NCBI GenBank assembly: GCA_013398295.1
Contig: VZSF01007798.1
Coordinates: forward strand, 159,794-223,793
Source of the DNA: Chionis minor
Lineage: Eukaryota; Chordata; Aves; Charadriiformes; Chionididae
Length of the DNA stretch: 64,000 bases
Direction of reading: 5' to 3'
Shown one piece after another: positions 23,701 through 35,885 of this stretch. The notes beneath the pieces were generated by a model. It had not been told where the DNA came from, searched no databases, and saw only the letters and a list, made by a program, of their open reading frames with translations. Within the stretch, counting starts at the first letter, position 1, and each line of letters begins with the position of its first letter. The position numbers and the translations under genes are program-made.

Positions 23701-26583
23701 CCCTCATCCTTGCAAACCGGTCAGAGGAGATGGGTTTTTCTCAGAAAGCGCTGCCAACGCTCAAAGCAAGGGTCTCTTGTAGTCATGCTGCCTCCAAGCA
23801 TCCCTCTCTCTCCATCCCTCTGAGCAGACCGTTCACTGGGAGAACAAGAAGGGGAGGAAAGGGGTGGTGCTGGCCGTCCTCAGTGGTCTGTGGGTCGGTG
23901 ACGGTGCTCCCCAAGCGCCTGCTCCACACAGGGCAAAGCAGAAGAGCAGCAGAAGCCCTTGTGGCTCTGCGTTATGCTTGCCCGGTGCCCTGCTGTGGTG
24001 CCAGCCTGGCTCTGCTGCCAGAGTTTAACAAACCTTGTCATTTCTGCCTGACCAAGGGCTCAGCTCTTCCTTGGGCTCGTGTGTCTTGACGTGCTGAATC
24101 CCAGGAGGTGTTTTCAGATGGATTATCCATCCAAAAGGGCTGCCTGGCCAGCCTGCTCTGCACCCATCACAGCCCTCCCACGGCCCCTCTGGAGCGGGGC
24201 ACGGTGCACAGCAAAGGGAGGCAGCTCTGCAGACCCTGCCGGCATCCCCTGCTTGGCTGTGTCCTTCTGTGCTCCCAGTGCAACAGTGGCACTTGATTTA
24301 GTAAACTCCCTTTACCCAGGAGAGCTCATATTTCAGTCTTTAAAACCAACCTGAAAAAAGACTGCAAAAAAAAGCAACTTTTGCTCTGGCTGCTGAGAGC
24401 ATGAACCTATATGTATTTCTTAGGCAATTAAATTTTACATAATAGAGTAACTAGACTGTACAAATTTAAAGAGCACTTGGAATATGCAGGCATATTCTGA
24501 AATTTCTGATCTCATATTTCAGCTCCAGACCATTAATCTGTCACATTTCTTGCCTCTATTTCTTTTCTATCCCCACTGCTTCAGAGTTGGGATATTGCTG
24601 GTAAATGCAGCTCTTCCACCTTCGCCTCTAGTCCGTGTTCGGCCCGATGCTCCTCGTCTATGCCACAGGCATGAGCGCCTCCTCCTCTTCAGATCCTGTG
24701 CTCAGTAGCGTGGGTTTTTTGGAGGAGACTGGACCGTAGCTTCTCAGCGTAGCTCGTCACTTTGCCTCTGCCTTGCTGGAAGCAGCTCTGCAGCAGAGCT
24801 GGGACAGATGCCTGGGAATGGGAGCACCATCCGCAGGGACAGCACAGACCTTCCAGGTGTAGCCTCACGGCACTGTCATGCGTGGAGCTGGTGTGCTGGT
24901 GGGGGGGCTTGGGCTGGTGGGCAACAGGAGGGATACCCAGGCGAGGGGTGGATGGGTCACTGAAGAACCCACATCACAGAAAGCGCTGGCAAAACCAGCT
25001 TCCACCCTACCACCTTCTGCCCTGCTGCTCAGTAGCCGAATGTCATCGCTGTGCGCGCAACTGTGTCCCCAGGTCGCACAGCCTCCCGTGCGTGTGTCCT
25101 AAGCGGTGGGGGTGGCTTCCCCTGGCGACTGCTAATGCTCAGCTGGGCTGTGCTCCAGGCATGGCCTGCTCCCTCCCCTTTGCCCTGATCCCTGCGCAGT
25201 GGCTGCCACCTGCCCACAGCGTCCGAGCTGGGATGATGCTGCGGAGCCATCCCCAGCCTCCTGCCCGGCCAGCCCAGCCCCGGCTTCTTTATCCTTCCCA
25301 TCCCCAGCCAGCTCCTGCCTGCCAGCCCTGGCTGCTGGCTTGCCCCCAGGACATGCCGGCGCGTGTAATCCCCTTTCCGTGTGGCAGCTAATTCTGGTGT
25401 GCTGGCCCCTGCCCTGCTACTCTCATCTCGCTGCTTACCCCTAAGCCGCTTTCCCAGGTCAGGTGGGCAGCAGCAATGTTCCTGCTCGCTCTTCCCGAGT
25501 GGGAAGACGCTCTGTGCCTGTGGGAAGGTCTGCGGGTGCCAGCTGACCCCAGCGACCAGAGCTGGTGGTTATTCTTGGTCATTTAAAGCCTGAGATGCAG
25601 CCAGTGGGATCTGGCCCCTGAGCCTGGGGAGAATGGTGGGGAAACACCTGGATGTGTTCTGCTTTCCCCAGCACGGCAGTAGCGGCCGTGGCTGTCTCAC
25701 CTCCATGTCTCACCCCTTCCTGCCCTGAGTTACAAATTCCTTGTTGGCAAGCATTTGTGAACAGCCCAGCTGTACGGATCGTGCTGCTCTGAGGGCTCAA
25801 CAGGCTGAATGTCCAGTGAGGAAGCCGCTTTGGCAGGCTCACACCCGTGGGACAGCTAGCATTTGTTTGTGCTGTTGCACGTTTTCTCCCCTTGCACTGC
25901 TTGCCTTTCGGGTCAGGGAGCTGAAGGGGAGATTTTTCCCTTTATCCCTCATGGGAGCATCCTCCCTTGCTCTCCAAACAGCCCTTGGTGGTCTCACTTG
26001 GGTGGCAGGTGTAGTTTTGTGCATCGCTTGGAGGAAATGAGCGGGCGCTCCGTTCCCTGGTAGACTTTATTCTAGTGAAGCAATGGGCTGAAGTCAACAT
26101 GGGGGTCTGTTTGCCAGAAGGTGGTAAAACAAATGTGAATTGCAGGTCATCTGAACCTCATCCCTTGTTTCTGCTGTGCCTTTGATAGCTGGACGAGTTG
26201 GCAATCTCAGCCCTCCACCACAGCCGCTGCCCTGGGAGGTCTCGCCATGGCAGTGCGGTGCAGCTCCGGCCGGTCACACGGCTGCCTCCATCCACCTTCC
26301 CCTCGATTAATCCAGCTCTTCTCAACAGGGATTGTGTCCGTAGGAGAACCGGACGTGACGGGGGCCAGGCTTCCGTCTGGAATTCTGGCTGCTTGTAAAA
26401 TGCTGATGGTGTTTAAACAAGGAGGCGCTGTCGATGACTAAGGGAGTTGAGACCCTGCTCAGCTCCATCTCAAATAAGTCACGGGTTGAAATGATCGTAC
26501 AATGCCCCTGCCAGGCATTTCTGGGGCAGCTCTAAATTAAGGTGCCTTCAAAACGCTGTGTCCCTTTTTTTTGCTTTTCTGCT
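20727..26583. other. Unique stretch without a defensible gene
   Basis: No recognised mobile element or exon was found. The block around 23010-23220 is AT-rich with several TTAA, TAAAT and ATTAA strings and is free of long frames. It could be a conserved non-coding element, as could 24360-24540. The remaining sequence is GC-rich with overlapping chance frames. Confidence 0.45.
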
Positions 26584-26607
26584 GGGGGGGAGGGGGGGGG
26601 GGGGGGG
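26584..26607. repeat. G homopolymer (7 + 16 G with one A)
   Basis: Seven G, one A and sixteen G in a row are followed by six A. The run could form stacked G-quadruplex structures and is error-prone in sequencing, so its stated length is uncertain. The glycine-rich frames over it are artefacts of the run. Confidence 0.9.
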
Positions 26608-27247
26608 AAAAAAGGGGTGGCAGCCTGGAGGTTTGGCTGCATCCCTGGTCCCTGAGGTTCTCCTGGGGGCTCTGGGGAAGCAGGGACGCGTGGGGACAGC
26701 AGGTCCATCTTCCACCGTGCATCCAGAGGCCACAGTGGGCTCAGGGTCTTCCCAGCCCTCTGTCACGCAGCTTCCTTCAGCCTCAGCTGAAGCTGCACCC
26801 ACCTCTGGGAGCAAATTTGGAATCCAGCTAGAGGGAGGGGGGGGCGGAAATAAAACTGACCTGTTTTTGTTTGCCTGTGCGCACAATCCAGGCTGCTTTA
26901 AGCTCCCGGCCGAGATTAGTAAAAGATAGATTATTTTCGTGTGGAATTGTTTGGGAATAAAGACAGGTCTGGGACGTTAATTTGTTCTTTGCTGTTGCTG
27001 AAAGAACAAGGATTTTTGGAGCCTGGTTGTTCTGTAAGCAAGGCAGGTAGGTTTGTATTGTTCTGTTTTTAAAACCAAGTTGGAGGGATCTACTTTGCAG
27101 AGCAAAATGAGTGAGAATGGAAGAAAAGATGTGAGCGCTGTCTCTGGAGAGCTTTAAAAGTCTGAGCACCTCTGAGATGCCTTAGAAATTCAGAGTTGAC
27201 CCTGCTCACTTTGTTTAGAAAAATAAAAAATAAATAAAATACCACTG

Positions 27248-27263
27248 NNNNNNNNNNNNNNNN
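27248..27263. other. Assembly gap of 16 N
   Basis: Sixteen undetermined bases sit directly against a C homopolymer, so this is a technical gap. The true length of missing sequence may differ from 16. Poly-G/C structure is the probable cause of the dropout. Confidence 0.98.
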
Positions 27264-27284
27264 CCCCCCCCCCCCCCCCCCCCC
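27264..27284. repeat. Poly-C run (21 C)
   Basis: Twenty-one C adjoin the N gap. The real tract may be longer and extend into the gap. The minus strand is poly-G. Confidence 0.95.
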
Positions 27285-30200
27285 TTCATCTGTGGCATTC
27301 TTTGTGAGGACTTCTGAAAGACTCCGAAATGCACTGGCTGCTGAATAAATTATAAACACACTTCCTCTGGTAGAGTGCTTGTTTCAGGCTACATATCCAA
27401 AGCAAATTAAATACTCTTCGGTGTAATATCAAATGGAGCTGTTTGCTTCATTTTGCAGATTGTGTATTCAAATTATTTATCTTTTTCTCGGGTTACGCAG
27501 GAGGGGGCTGTCTCTGGCTGAGAGCCTGGATGCGGAGCGGGCTGGAGGGAGGTGCAGGTGTGAGACGGTGTGTGCTGCTCCGGCTCTGCGCTGCCTGTAT
27601 CCCTGGGCACCCAGCTCAGCCTGCCCGTGTTTGGAGAGGGCTCAGGAGGCAAATGTTTAAATCACGCTGCTTTTTAAAGCAAGGCGAGCCCAGGTCCCCT
27701 GCCTGGGATGTGGGAGGACTCCCCCGTGCTTCCCTTGCAAGGCAGGGATGCTGCAGAGGTGTGGCTGGGTCTCCTTGGAGCAGGGATTTTGCTGTAGGGA
27801 GCCAGACCTGTTAAACAAGCTCTTCTTGGCTGCTGTGCTTTGAAAGCAGCCTGGAAATGGCTCCGCAAAGAATTGGGCAGGTCTTGCCAGAGCGGTCCGC
27901 AAGGAACCTCACTGGAAAGACGTGCGTTTCGCATTTCGCAGCCCAGTGCTGTCTCGGTGACAAATGTCCCTGAGATGGGACACTCGGAAATGGGGGTGAC
28001 GCTTGTCGCTGTGCCTGCTAGGGGTCCCAGACCTCCCAAAGCCGGGGAGACGATGCTCCGGCTCTGTGAGTGTGCAGAGCGTGGAGCAGTGGTGCCGTGC
28101 ACCAGCAGAGCTTGCAGCGCCCATGAGCCACATGTGAAGCTTTCTGGGAGCCCAGGAGCGTGAAATATATGGAGAAAAGTGGGTCCAGGGATGCACTAAC
28201 TGCTCTAATTCTCCACAGGTGACAGGAGAGGCAATAGCTGAACATTCCTACGTTAAGTTATGTAAGGCTGTAATAGCGCTTTGTATTGCAGAGCAATCCA
28301 CACTGCATTTCATCACCCTTTCTGCTGGCTTCGTGCCTGTAAGCTGGACACATGAGGTGTCAGTTCCAGCCTGTGTCTGTCCCCGGTGTGAGTTATCAGC
28401 TTGATTTCAGAAAAGGCTTTAAGTATATTTGAAACATAAAGGGGAACAAAATCCTCCTGTATCTTCTCCATGAGCAGAGTCCAGTCAGAAATATTACAGA
28501 TTGATCAGTATTTTATCTGGGAAGGAGAATGGCTCCTTAACATCATTAAGTGGTGACCTTTAAAGCTCATATTGTCCTGCCAGCCAGATCAGGCAATGGA
28601 TGGAGCAGAGACGGATGGCGGCATTGGGGAATAAAATCAATTGTTCACTGAGATCAGTGCGTGTGTGTTTTCAGTGGCCTGGAGGTCCCTGGGCCACTGT
28701 TCACCATCCCTTTCTGCACATTTCTTTTTTACAGCAGAATAAATTCTGTTTGGTGCACAAGATGAATTTTCAGAGTCATATGTCATGTTTTACAAGGGGA
28801 TGACAGCGCAAATTGGGGGAGAGTAATGGTGCCCAGCCCTAACTCACCTCAATGACTTTATTAGATTTCTCATCCAGAAGCAGATGAGCAGGCTGGGTTC
28901 TTGGGGTTGTTTTCTGTTGGGAAGCTGATCTGCTTAGCTTCAGCTTGGAATTTCGGTGTGTGCTAATGCTCTGGCCAGATTAGGCCGTGGGACGCGCTGG
29001 GTGGCAGCACCAGAGCCAGGGGTGAGGATGCTCATTTGGGAGCGTGCAGTGGCTTTACACCAGGCGGCTCCAGTTCTAGGGCTGGGTCCAGGTGCCACCT
29101 GCCTGTGGGTTGGGAATGAGAAGGTGTCAATCCCATGAGGATCTGACAGGCTTGCATTGAACCCTCGGAGTTTGTGGCAGCCCATGGCAGCGTGGCAATG
29201 GGAATCCGCTCTTTCCTGCCCTGCATGCAGTCTTGGGTGTTTTAAGATCGTGCACGTACATTGCTGGTGCTATGAAAGCAAGACCTGCTCAAGGCAGAAC
29301 GCTGGATCATGGCAAGTGTCCCATGCTCTTGGCCGTCATCTCCTGAGTCCTGCATCCTCCATGGCTCCAAGGACATGGCAGGTCCAGCTGTCATGCATGG
29401 CAGGTCAGTCCTGCCAGATGCAGGACATTTGTCCCCCGAGGACTCTGCGACTTGAGCTGTCTCCAGATGTGTGGGACACTTGGTGGCTTTGCCGCAGCCT
29501 GGAGCCCTCACACGGCCAAGATCTGCATCTCTCCTGGGGTGGCAACTTCAGGCTCCTTGCAGTGCAGCCCCCGGGGGTCTCTGCACCCCTCTGCTCCCCT
29601 CAGCCTGGCAAGTCCAGCCTCCTGGGGGCAGCAAATCAACCTTGCGTGCCATGTTCTTGGAGGGCTGTTTGCTGTGTTCCCACAGGCTTGGGCTCATGGA
29701 GGCTGTGGTGGACTTTGTGCAAAGGGTCTGGCTGTTGCACTGCTGCCCACAGCTTCACTCAGTGCCTGGCAGGCGGGAGACACGTCCCAGGGGGAGCAGA
29801 GAGCAAAGTGAGAAGGAAGGATTTCTGCTGTCCCAGGGCAGTGGGTGACCTGCGGATCCTGTTCCCAGCTGTGTTGCTTCTGCCAGCAGCCTGGAGCTGG
29901 ATCCGGCGACAGGTGAATCCCAGTTTGGTCTCTCTGTTTCCACTCCTGTTGCCTGCAACCCTTGTGGCTCCCAGCATGGCCCAGAGCATCCCTGCAGGCA
30001 GCAGGGATGCCATCTGGGATGGGGGCGGCACGGGCTCGGGCAGCCTTGGTGGAGACCTGGGTCAGCTCTGGGGCTGGATCCCGAGCACGGACATGTGGCA
30101 CGAGGCCACAGTGACCCACTTAGGTCTGGTGGAGGAGGGGAGGAACAGGTTCTGGGCTAGCTCAGCGCTGCCTCTGCTCCTGCCAAGGCACAGTGCAGAG

Positions 30201-30916
30201 TCATTACAGGGTAACGTGCCTTCAGAGATGAGCAGGGAAGTGCTGCATCTTTTTTACTGCCCTCTTCTCTGACCTCTGAGAGGCGACGGTGAGGACTTGG
30301 TGCTCACTTCCATGCGTTCGGCACAGCCGCAGTTTGTTGTTTGGCAGCGAGACAGTCGCTCATCCGAACCGGAGGCATAGAGGCAGTGGCAGAGAGCAGC
30401 TGCATCGCATGGAGGGGTGACAAGTCCTAGGGAGAGCTGGCACCGAGACCAGCTTCAGTACCCCCTCCCCTCTGAGGACAGAAATTGGGGTTTTCCCCAA
30501 GCCCGGTGCAAATACAGCCATTGGCACTGCTGCTCTGTGCTAAAGCAGCACTGCTAAAGAAGCAGACCGTATCCTAGCGTCCCCTTATCCCAGGGCCACG
30601 GTCCCCCAGGGAAGTGAGGACAGAGTACCTGTGTCTTCGGTGGGCATCTGCCTGACTTTGGGATGTCTTTGCAGAGCTCAGACAGCCCTTAAAGCAGGTT
30701 ACCCTAATTTATAGTCCCTAGATTTATGGGAGGTATATATCAAGGTGTATATATGTAATAGCTCTCATGTGGCCCCTCAGCAGAAGGGGAATGTCCTGAA
30801 GTCCCTGGGAGCAGGGACAGCTGTAGGATCATTCACCAGTGGCACTGTTTTAACTCTTTCATCCCTGAGGACTTGCCCTGAGGTATCTCTTTGCTGTCCC
30901 AAACCTGGGTTCTTTA
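27285..30916. other. Unique stretch without a defensible gene
   Basis: The longest frame of the whole window lies here (29157-30272 plus, 371 codons). It is rich in Trp, Cys, Ser and Pro, as expected from random GC-rich DNA. It shows no domain, signal peptide or repeat structure, and frames of similar character lie on both strands. The AT-rich segment 27380-27490 is a possible conserved non-coding element. No transposon was seen before the LTR. Confidence 0.45.
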
Positions 30917-30923
30917 GCCAGCA
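30917..30923. repeat. Target-site duplication, left copy (GCCAGCA)
   Basis: GCCAGCA directly precedes the TG terminus of the LTR and matches 31561-31567 exactly. Retroviral integration normally duplicates 4-6 bases, so one or two of the seven matching bases may be coincidence. Confidence 0.75.
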
Positions 30924-30961
30924 TGCAAGCCAATAACACACAGAGCAGAGGTACTTCCAAG

Positions 30962-30967
30962 TTTATT
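30962..30967 (-). promoter_or_regulatory. LTR polyadenylation signal AATAAA
   Basis: The minus-strand AATAAA lies about 70 bases downstream of the LTR TATA box and about 38 bases before the LTR end, the normal position near the R/U5 boundary. If used, it would end transcripts coming from higher coordinates on the minus strand. Confidence 0.7.
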
Positions 30968-31034
30968 CCACTGATGCACAGTAGTAGGGTGCTCGTCCCA
31001 AGATGGCAGCACCCCTGAGTTTCAAAAATCTCCA

Positions 31035-31042
31035 CTTTTATA
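31035..31042 (-). promoter_or_regulatory. LTR TATA box (TATAAAAG)
   Basis: The minus-strand TATAAAAG is a near-consensus TATA element inside the LTR. If active, transcription would head toward lower coordinates, starting around 31005-31015. Activity is unproven. Confidence 0.65.
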
Positions 31043-31560
31043 CATTGATTATTACATATTCAAATAATTAATACATGTTCATTGTTACTCCCTTTAATGA
31101 TTGGTCAAGATTTCTTTGCTCCCCATGTAAATTAGCGCACAAATTCTGTCTTCTTCTTCCGTAGTTCTCTTTTGAGTAAGTGGTATCATTTGGGTAGGTG
31201 GACAATGAGTTGGTGGGCGCGATCTCCCCCTGCTGAAATTACCTTTTACTTAATCCTGCTCTAATCTTGGCAGTTCCAGGTGGTTTTCTCGGTTTGCTGG
31301 CCAGGCCTACAATTCATCACTCTCTTGACAGGAATACCCTACTTATCACCAAAGCTACATTGCCTACTGTTTAGTTCCTTAATTGAATTGTAGATAAATC
31401 ATGTCTAGTTACAATTTCTCTATTTTAATATCAGGTAAATAATGAAAAAGGGTTGGGGTAGTATAGAGGACTTTAGCAGCAGCAGGTTTCCTTGGTTGCT
31501 TCAATTATGTTTTAGATTTCATTTTTCTAGTTAATATCAATTTTTACTACAATGCCTTCA

Positions 31561-31567
31561 GCCAGCA
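31561..31567. repeat. Target-site duplication, right copy (GCCAGCA)
   Basis: This is an exact match to 30917-30923, directly after the terminal CA (plus-strand view) of the LTR. It fixes the element boundaries. Confidence 0.75.
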
Positions 31568-32649
31568 TCATTTCTTGGTGCTCCTACCTGTGAAAATGGC
31601 TTCGGCGTCCCTCAGTTTGTCTGATTTCAGGAGAAAGCTGAAAGGGCAGATTGGCTCCTGTCTTGCCCCTAAGTAGCCAGCGAGTCCTTAGGAGGGTGGG
31701 GATAGAGCCGTGGGGTCTCGTTTCTGCTGCAGGACCCCTCTCCTCTGTCCTGTGGTGCAGTGTCTCATTGCCCCCACCCTGAGCTGCCCCAGGTGATGCC
31801 CAGGCAGTGCAGGTGCCCCAGGCAGGAGAGAGCTGAGCCGGTGGTGGGGGGAATCGCTCCGGCTCTGGTGACTTTACCAGGTGGGAATGTGGGGTCCTGG
31901 GTGTCAGCCCCACCTAGCACGCACCAGATATTCACAGCTGGAAGTTTGTCTGGGAGCTGGGGATCACAGCAGCCATTCCAACAGGAGCTGCTGGGCAAGC
32001 CCAGAACAGCACAGGGGCGAGAAAGGCTCCGCTGGGTTCCAGTTCCTGGTGGCGCTGGGGCCAGGAGAGTTGCGTGGACTGAGCTGGGCTGGAGCAGACT
32101 GTATTCCCTGCAGAGGGACAGGCAGAATAACTCCCTTTCTGACTCATTCCTGAGGCTGCAGGCAGGGCTTGAGGCATCTGATGGGTGCTGAGGGACTGGG
32201 AGGAGTGGGGAAAGGGCAGAGGGAGAGCGTGGGTGGGTGTACGTGGGGTCCCAGACACTGCGTGCTGCATCCGTCAACACCACCAGCCCCACGCAGGGCA
32301 GAGAACATCACATCCCCAAAAGCATAAATGGCTGGAGCAGCTCAGCCCCCTGAGCCTTTGCTCTTCACTTTGCAGACTCCTGAAATCAGGAGGAATCGCT
32401 TGGGGTTTCGTTACGGACGCAGCGGGGCAGGCTGAGCCCTTTGCGGTTCAGCTGACCCCACCAGCTGGAGCTGCAGTTCTAGAGCTGCTTTGCAGTGGGC
32501 GTGGGAGGATGGTGGTTGCAAAGCTCTTGCATCCTTCCACCTCCTCTGCAGTCCCTGTGTGGAAATGGCTGTTGCCCACTCCAGAAGCTGGCATTGCTGC
32601 TGGGAGATGGTTTGCTTCTTTAGCAGTTCAGGAGCTGCAGCAGTTACAA

Positions 32650-32812
32650 AAACTTCTCTTTAAAAATTCATGCTGTTCTGTATCATGTTAAATATTTATT
32701 CTTAAGGAACAATGCGTTCCCCCCCCTCCCCCATTCTGCTATGATACCTATTTTGCATATGTGCTGATTAATAATTAAGCATCTACATTTTATTTTGACT
32801 AACAGAAGATGT
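32650..32812. other. AT-rich block, candidate conserved non-coding element
   Basis: This short AT-rich island within GC-rich sequence carries TTTTGCATATG (POU/octamer-like) and GATTAATAATTAAGC (TAAT-core) strings around 32750-32785. A C-run interrupted by T (CCCCCCCCTCCCCC) lies at 32720-32733. It is non-coding in all frames. Enhancer function is inference from motif content only. Confidence 0.25.
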
Positions 32813-35734
32813 GCTCCAGCCAATTGGGTGCCTCTTATGTTGTGCTGAGCTGTGAATTCTTCTTCCCTTTCCAGACCGAGGGATCATCTCTGGTCGTGTC
32901 TTACAGCAGTCCCCCACTGGGAACCCACATTGGCCATGGCCAGTCCTGGACCACCTTCCTGTCTGTAATGCCCAGGCTTGCCTGGCTATGGAGAATGCTG
33001 TTGGATTGCCCCTTCCCTTTACACCCAGCAGGAAGCCAGGCTGGTTTCCTCAGCCCAGGCTGTGTTTTCTCCCTGCCTTGTAACTTTGCTGTCTTCAGGT
33101 GAAGACGATGCGTTTTTTGTGATGGAGCGGTTTCCTTTAAGTTGGGGCAGGAAAAGGTTAGTGCTGATGTGGCCAGGCAGCCAGGATGGCCCGTGGCAGC
33201 AGCGAATGCCCAGGTGCCAAGTTTTACCTCTGCTGAAGCAGGAAATGGGGGGAAGGTATTGGGTGTCCTGGTCCAAAGTCAACCGTGTCCCAGCTGGCTC
33301 CGAGCAGAGAGCTGCTGTGAAGTCACTGAACGGCTCCGTGACAGACATTGGGTGGTGGCACAAGGTCTCAGGACACTTTCTTGCCATGCCCCTTTGAGCT
33401 CCTGTGGCCCCCTCTGGGGAAGTGCCTGCTGGAGCTGAGACCCAGACTCCCTAAATGATTCCCTGGTGTGGAAGGGGACACCTTTGTCCTTGAAAGAGGG
33501 ACCTGGCCTGGTGACACAAACAAGGCTGCTTAGTCCCTTAGCCCCACTGGATGCACGCTCCTCTGGGAGCAGTCGGCAGGTCCAGCTCTGCGACTGGAGT
33601 CTCCCTGCACAGGAGCTTTGTCCAAGAGGGAAGCATGGTGTCCACAGCTCAGTGGGACCAGGCACACGGCAACCTCAGCAAACATGTGCGGGTGCCGAGT
33701 GCGCACCTCCTACAAGTACAGGGCTCTTCCCAGGGAAAGCCAGCTCCCGTAGATATGGGATAACTGCAGAAAAAGACCTCTCCGCAATCTGGGACCCAGT
33801 CCTGCTGCAAGGGCAGCTCTGACACCACTAAGCTCAGGAACAAGGGCTGAGGAAAGGGCTGACACAATCGCAAACCGTACCCTAGCACTCTAAGGAATTA
33901 ATCCTGCTAAGAAAACTGAGTTACTATTCAGGAGAGATGCTGAAAAATACAGCATTTGTATTCTGTGGGAGATCTCAATGTTAGCCCCCTCTCCTGCCCG
34001 CCCCAGATTTCCCCAGGAAGAACAAAAAGGACCCTTAGGTTTTCCCATGGATGGGAAATACAATCCCAGCTGCTTTGCAAGCATGGGAGCGTGTTGTTTT
34101 CTGTAATTCCCAAGCAGGGTATATATTCTTTTCAGCAACAAAAACGAAGCTGCAGGCTCCATTTTGGAGGAGATGTTTCAGTGTTCAGGAAACAAGGAAA
34201 TTAAAGCAAATAGTGTTGAGGCGTTTGTTTGGGGAGCTCTGTCAAAACAGACGCGATTCCTCGTTGCGGTCCCTTTCAGGAGTGCTGCATTTTCTAAATG
34301 CGCTGTCAAAAGCATCTCAGCCGGCTCTACCCTTTAGTCTGGAATTACAAAATGAAGAGACTGTACAAGACGGAGATTTACTAAAGCTTTGGTGCAGATT
34401 CACACGAAATCTTTATCTCAGCCTGAGCTTTAACAGCCTGGGTTGTAAGCGCTGTCATAAAGGGCAAAGATTGCCTGGGGGGTTGTACGCAGAGGACCAG
34501 GATGGGTAATGGCAGCGCGCAGAGTGGGGTGCTGAGGCTGTGCGTGGGGTGCAGGGGACACACGCGGCGAGTGGTGTTTCTTATTTAACAGCTTCATTAG
34601 AGAGCTGGAGGCATGGTAACGAACGGCGCAGATGGTGCTGAACTGGGAGGTGCTGGAAACAACAGTTAGGCGTGCAAGGCAGAACGCCTGGGAGAGGCTG
34701 GAGAGTCAGGCACGATGGGGTGACGCTGAGCTCCTGAGCATCTGGCCCAGGACAAAGATGGCCAAGGGCAAAGCTGGCAATGAAACGGCAACGAGGTCCA
34801 AGGGAAGAGCGTGCCCGGGAGGTTAGGAGGTAGCTTGCATTTGCCACGTTGCAAAACCCTCCTCACCTCCTTGAGCAGGCGGGAGGCTGTGTGCATCCGT
34901 GTCCCTTCGTCTCGCTGGCCATACAGAGTTTCAGAATTCCAGCAAAATCCTGAAAACCTGGGAGCAGAGAGGGTGACAGGAGGGAGCCCCTGGGGAGAAG
35001 TGGCTGGCTGCTGTTTGCGTCGCTGGGCTTGCTGTGTGCCTGACTGTGCGTGTTATAGTCTGCTTTTGGGAGGGGAAGGGACCGTAAACGTAGAAGTCTC
35101 ACCTTGAAAAGGCCAGTTTTGGTAGTGTGAGGCGTTGGCTGTAGGACATGCCAGGCTGTAGGATCATCTTGAGGATACAGAGCTGGGACGTCTGATGAAA
35201 GAGCTGCAAGTGTTCGGCACAGCTGGGGCCTGCTGTGCTGCGGGGACTGGCTGCCCCATCCCTCACGTCTGTCAGTCGAGGCTTTTTTCCTGTGGGGCTT
35301 TGTTGAAAGGGAGTTGGTGGATGGGGCCAGCAGTGGAGTGCCCCAGGCATGCCGCGGGAGAACGGGAGATACTTGCAAAGGCAGGTCCAGAGCCTCGCCT
35401 GCCTCTGTGCCAAGGCTGAGAGAGATCATTGCCATCAGCAAGAGCTCTCCAAGAGGGCACGGCCTCACGTTTCCCATTGGTGAGGCTTGGGAGCAGGGAG
35501 GTAGGAGATGCGCCGTGGGCTGGTACAGCTCTTTGGCCCCACTACACCTGAGAGATTGGGTGGGGGAAGGCAGCTTGTATTTTGGACAGCCTGGCTTTGA
35601 AGGCGCAGTCGATAGAGGAGCTGCTGCTTCCCTCCACCATTTGTGGTTGTGGTTGATCGCCGTGACTCATCTCATCGCTGATTTGAATTCTCTGGCTGTA
35701 ACCTTAAGCCACTGGGTCTTTGCTGTCCTCTGCT

Positions 35735-35885
35735 AGATTAAAGAGCCTTTGAGTACCCTGTAGTTTTCTTCCTTGAAAGTGCTTAGGTGCTGTTATCAGG
35801 TCACCTCTTTTAGCTTCTCTTTAGAGGAGCGGCCGATCATGTGTCTTCAACCTCACACCGTTTTCCTGGCTGTTGGCATCATTTT
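35735..35885 (-). mobile_element. Possible ancient CR1-like fragment
   Basis: GTGCTTAGGTGCTGTTATCA, AGGTCACCTCTTTTAGCTTC and TTCTTTAGAGGAG follow one another as in antisense copies of old amniote CR1-like LINEs. That region encodes the C-terminal part of the reverse-transcriptase ORF. The match is short and diverged, and the ends are arbitrary. Confidence 0.35.

Larger units (their letters stand above)
30924..31560 (-). mobile_element. Solo LTR of an endogenous retrovirus, 637 bp
   Basis: Read on the minus strand the element begins TGAAGG and ends TTGCA, so it has the TG...CA ends of retroviral LTRs. A TATAAAAG box (31042-31035) is followed by an AATAAA signal (30967-30962) and a CTCTGCTCTGTGTG stretch before the 3' end. 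This is the expected promoter, R and polyadenylation order of an LTR. It is AT-rich, unlike its flanks, and a seven-base direct repeat brackets it. No internal viral genes, primer-binding site or second LTR lie on either side, so it is a solo LTR left after recombination between the two LTRs of a provirus. The retroviral class is not decided. The duplication length is nearest to the 5-6 bp of ERVL or ERVK groups. Confidence 0.85.

Noticed and set aside
29157..30272. Longest open frame of the window (371 codons, plus strand)
   Set aside because: It is rich in Trp, Cys, Ser and Pro as random GC-rich sequence gives. It has no domain, signal peptide or agreeing splice sites, and long frames overlap it on the other strand.
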